Assembly: GCF_000375485.1 (NCBI RefSeq)
Contig: NZ_AQXE01000010.1
Location: forward strand, 73,845 to 137,844
Source of the DNA: Desulfovibrio oxyclinae DSM 11498
GTDB lineage: Bacteria; Desulfobacterota; Desulfovibrionia; Desulfovibrionales; Desulfovibrionaceae
Direction of reading: 5' to 3'
Length of the DNA stretch: 64,000 bases
Shown here: piece after piece, positions 63,358 to 64,000 of the stretch
Numbering within the stretch: position 1 is the first letter of the stretch
How the letters are laid out: the number at the start of each line of letters is the position of its first letter
Made by a program: the position numbers and the translations under genes
Notes under the pieces: generated by a model
Seen by the model: the letters and a program-made list of their open reading frames with translations, nothing else
Told to the model about the DNA's origin: nothing
Databases searched by the model: none

Positions 63358-63872
63358 GTCTCCTCCTCCAAGGAAGGTGGCGTGGCGTATTTGGCATACA
63401 AACGGGAAACCACCGCTTCGGGCACGAGTCCCTTTATATTGCCGCCGTGGCTGGCCACTTCCTTCACTATGGTGGAACTGAGGTACATCCATTTGAAGTC
63501 GGTCATGAGAAAGGCGGTCTGCACGCCGCGATCCAGCTTGCGGTTCATCAGCGCCATCTGGAATTCGTACTCGAAATCCGAAACGGCCCGCAGGCCGCGC
63601 AGAATGGCACCCGCGCCGCGCCTTCTGGCGTAGTCGATGAGCAATCCGTGAAACGGCTCCACGATGATACGGTCTTCATCCGCGAAGACCTCGCGCGCCA
63701 TCTGTACGCGTTCGTCGAGAGAAAACAGGGTCTTCTTCGGGGAGCTGCGCGCTATGGCGAAAACGATGTGATCGAAAATACCGAGTCCGCGCTTGATGAG
63801 CGAGACATGCCCCTTGGTCACCGGATCAAAGGTGCCGGGGTATATTGCCAGCCTTGGGTTCAGGTTCTCCAT
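63354..63872 (-). CDS. coaD: phosphopantetheine adenylyltransferase
   Basis: 172 residues, CoA biosynthesis step 4. TxxH motif YPGTFDPVTKGHVSLI, IARSSPKKTLFSLDERV, and LRGLRAVSDFEYEFQMALMNRKLD. It overlaps the upstream rsmD gene by 13 nt and miaA by 4 nt. Confidence 0.97.
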   Translation of the reverse strand: MENLNPRLAIYPGTFDPVTKGHVSLIKRGLGIFDHIVFAIARSSPKKTLFSLDERVQMAREVFADEDRIIVEPFHGLLIDYARRRGAGAILRGLRAVSDFEYEFQMALMNRKLDRGVQTAFLMTDFKWMYLSSTIVKEVASHGGNIKGLVPEAVVSRLYAKYATPPSLEEET

Positions 63873-64000
63873 ACGAGTATCCTGGTCTGACCGTATTCAC
63901 GGTCCGCTATGAGTTCCAGACGCCCGAGCCGCCCCTCGTCGGGTGCGGTCACGCGGGCTTCAACTTCTGCGAGGATGAACGCTCCATCCTCGAACCAACC
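63860..64000 (-). CDS. rsmD: 16S rRNA (guanine(966)-N2)-methyltransferase RsmD, 3' end only
   Basis: Last 46 codons, ending DREYGQTRILVWRT at a TGA (63860-63862). The terminal YGQTRIL block is the usual RsmD C terminus and rsmD-coaD is a common pair. The N-terminal part lies outside the window. Confidence 0.85.
   Translation of the reverse strand, partial: GWFEDGAFILAEVEARVTAPDEGRLGRLELIADREYGQTRILVWRT

Overview
The window reads as a contiguous piece of chromosome from a Desulfovibrionaceae-type sulfate reducer (Desulfovibrio/Pseudodesulfovibrio-like). This is inferred from gene content: a desulforedoxin-like protein, multihaem cytochromes c, a four-subunit 2-oxoacid:ferredoxin oxidoreductase, a CstA/LytTR pair, an H-NOX chemoreceptor, Mn-dependent pyrophosphatase and an rpoN-hpf-ptsN-rapZ-PTS cluster joined to lpt/kds genes. 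I see no rRNA, insertion sequence, prophage or CRISPR array. The only tRNA is tRNA-Ser(CGA). Apart from the 636-bp gene-free stretch before a pair of methyltransferases, the region looks like core genome.

Layout. 1-3.1 kb: a TrkA-type K+ uptake regulator (partial) diverges from a tetrahaem NrfH/NapC-like quinol dehydrogenase and an octahaem HAO-like cytochrome c behind an FNR/HcpR-type box. 3.2-5.2 kb: rtcB (apparently leaderless) and an Hpt protein. 5.2-12.1 kb, minus strand: recD2, a POR gamma subunit, recR, ybaB, dnaX, ilvE. 12.4-20 kb, plus strand: class I aminotransferase, homoserine dehydrogenase, an ApgM-like protein that is the likely homoserine kinase, a thioesterase, an amidohydrolase, then POR delta, alpha and beta. 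20-23.6 kb: dNTPase, GalU-like protein, desulforedoxin-like protein, Mn-PPase. 23.7-34 kb, minus strand: one long collinear run pyrG-kdsA-kdsC-lptC-lptA-lptB-rpoN-hpf-ptsN-rapZ-PTS IIA-IIB-IIC. 34.2-35.7 kb: purQ, tadA, tRNA-Ser. 35.8-43.7 kb: RCK potassium channel, CHASE/GAF hybrid kinase, a small hypothetical protein, and an MCP with a C-terminal H-NOX domain. 43.8-48 kb: a leader ORF with a perfect palindrome, a LytTR response regulator, a LytS-type kinase and CstA. 48.1-50.8 kb: small genes (solute-binding protein, zinc ribbon, AlaX, NifX-like, DUF5698). 51.4-52.7 kb: two tandem paralogous methyltransferases. 52.8-59.5 kb, minus strand: a cell-division/envelope cluster running into ilvB-ilvN-ilvC. 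59.7-64 kb: tatA, two secreted proteins of unknown function, a SixA-like phosphatase, and rsmD-coaD-miaA.

Genes that appear to work together: nitrite/hydroxylamine reduction (haem pair) with an NO-type sensor in the H-NOX chemoreceptor; threonine and branched-chain amino acid synthesis (ilvE, hom, putative homoserine kinase, ilvBNC); pyruvate metabolism (POR subunits, CstA with its two-component system); LPS export and Kdo synthesis joined to sigma-54 and a regulatory PTS.

Most notable observations: the 'nrfHA-like' pair is really tetrahaem plus octahaem HAO-type with a textbook class II FNR-like promoter; PTS IIC is split by a 9-A homopolymer; the LytTR regulator is preceded by a GTGA-coupled 26-codon ORF built on a perfect 26-nt palindrome; the methyltransferase pair sits behind a repeat-rich, structured non-coding region; LptA carries an N-terminal SH3 domain; rtcB seems leaderless; and the POR gamma subunit lies 9.5 kb away from its partners.
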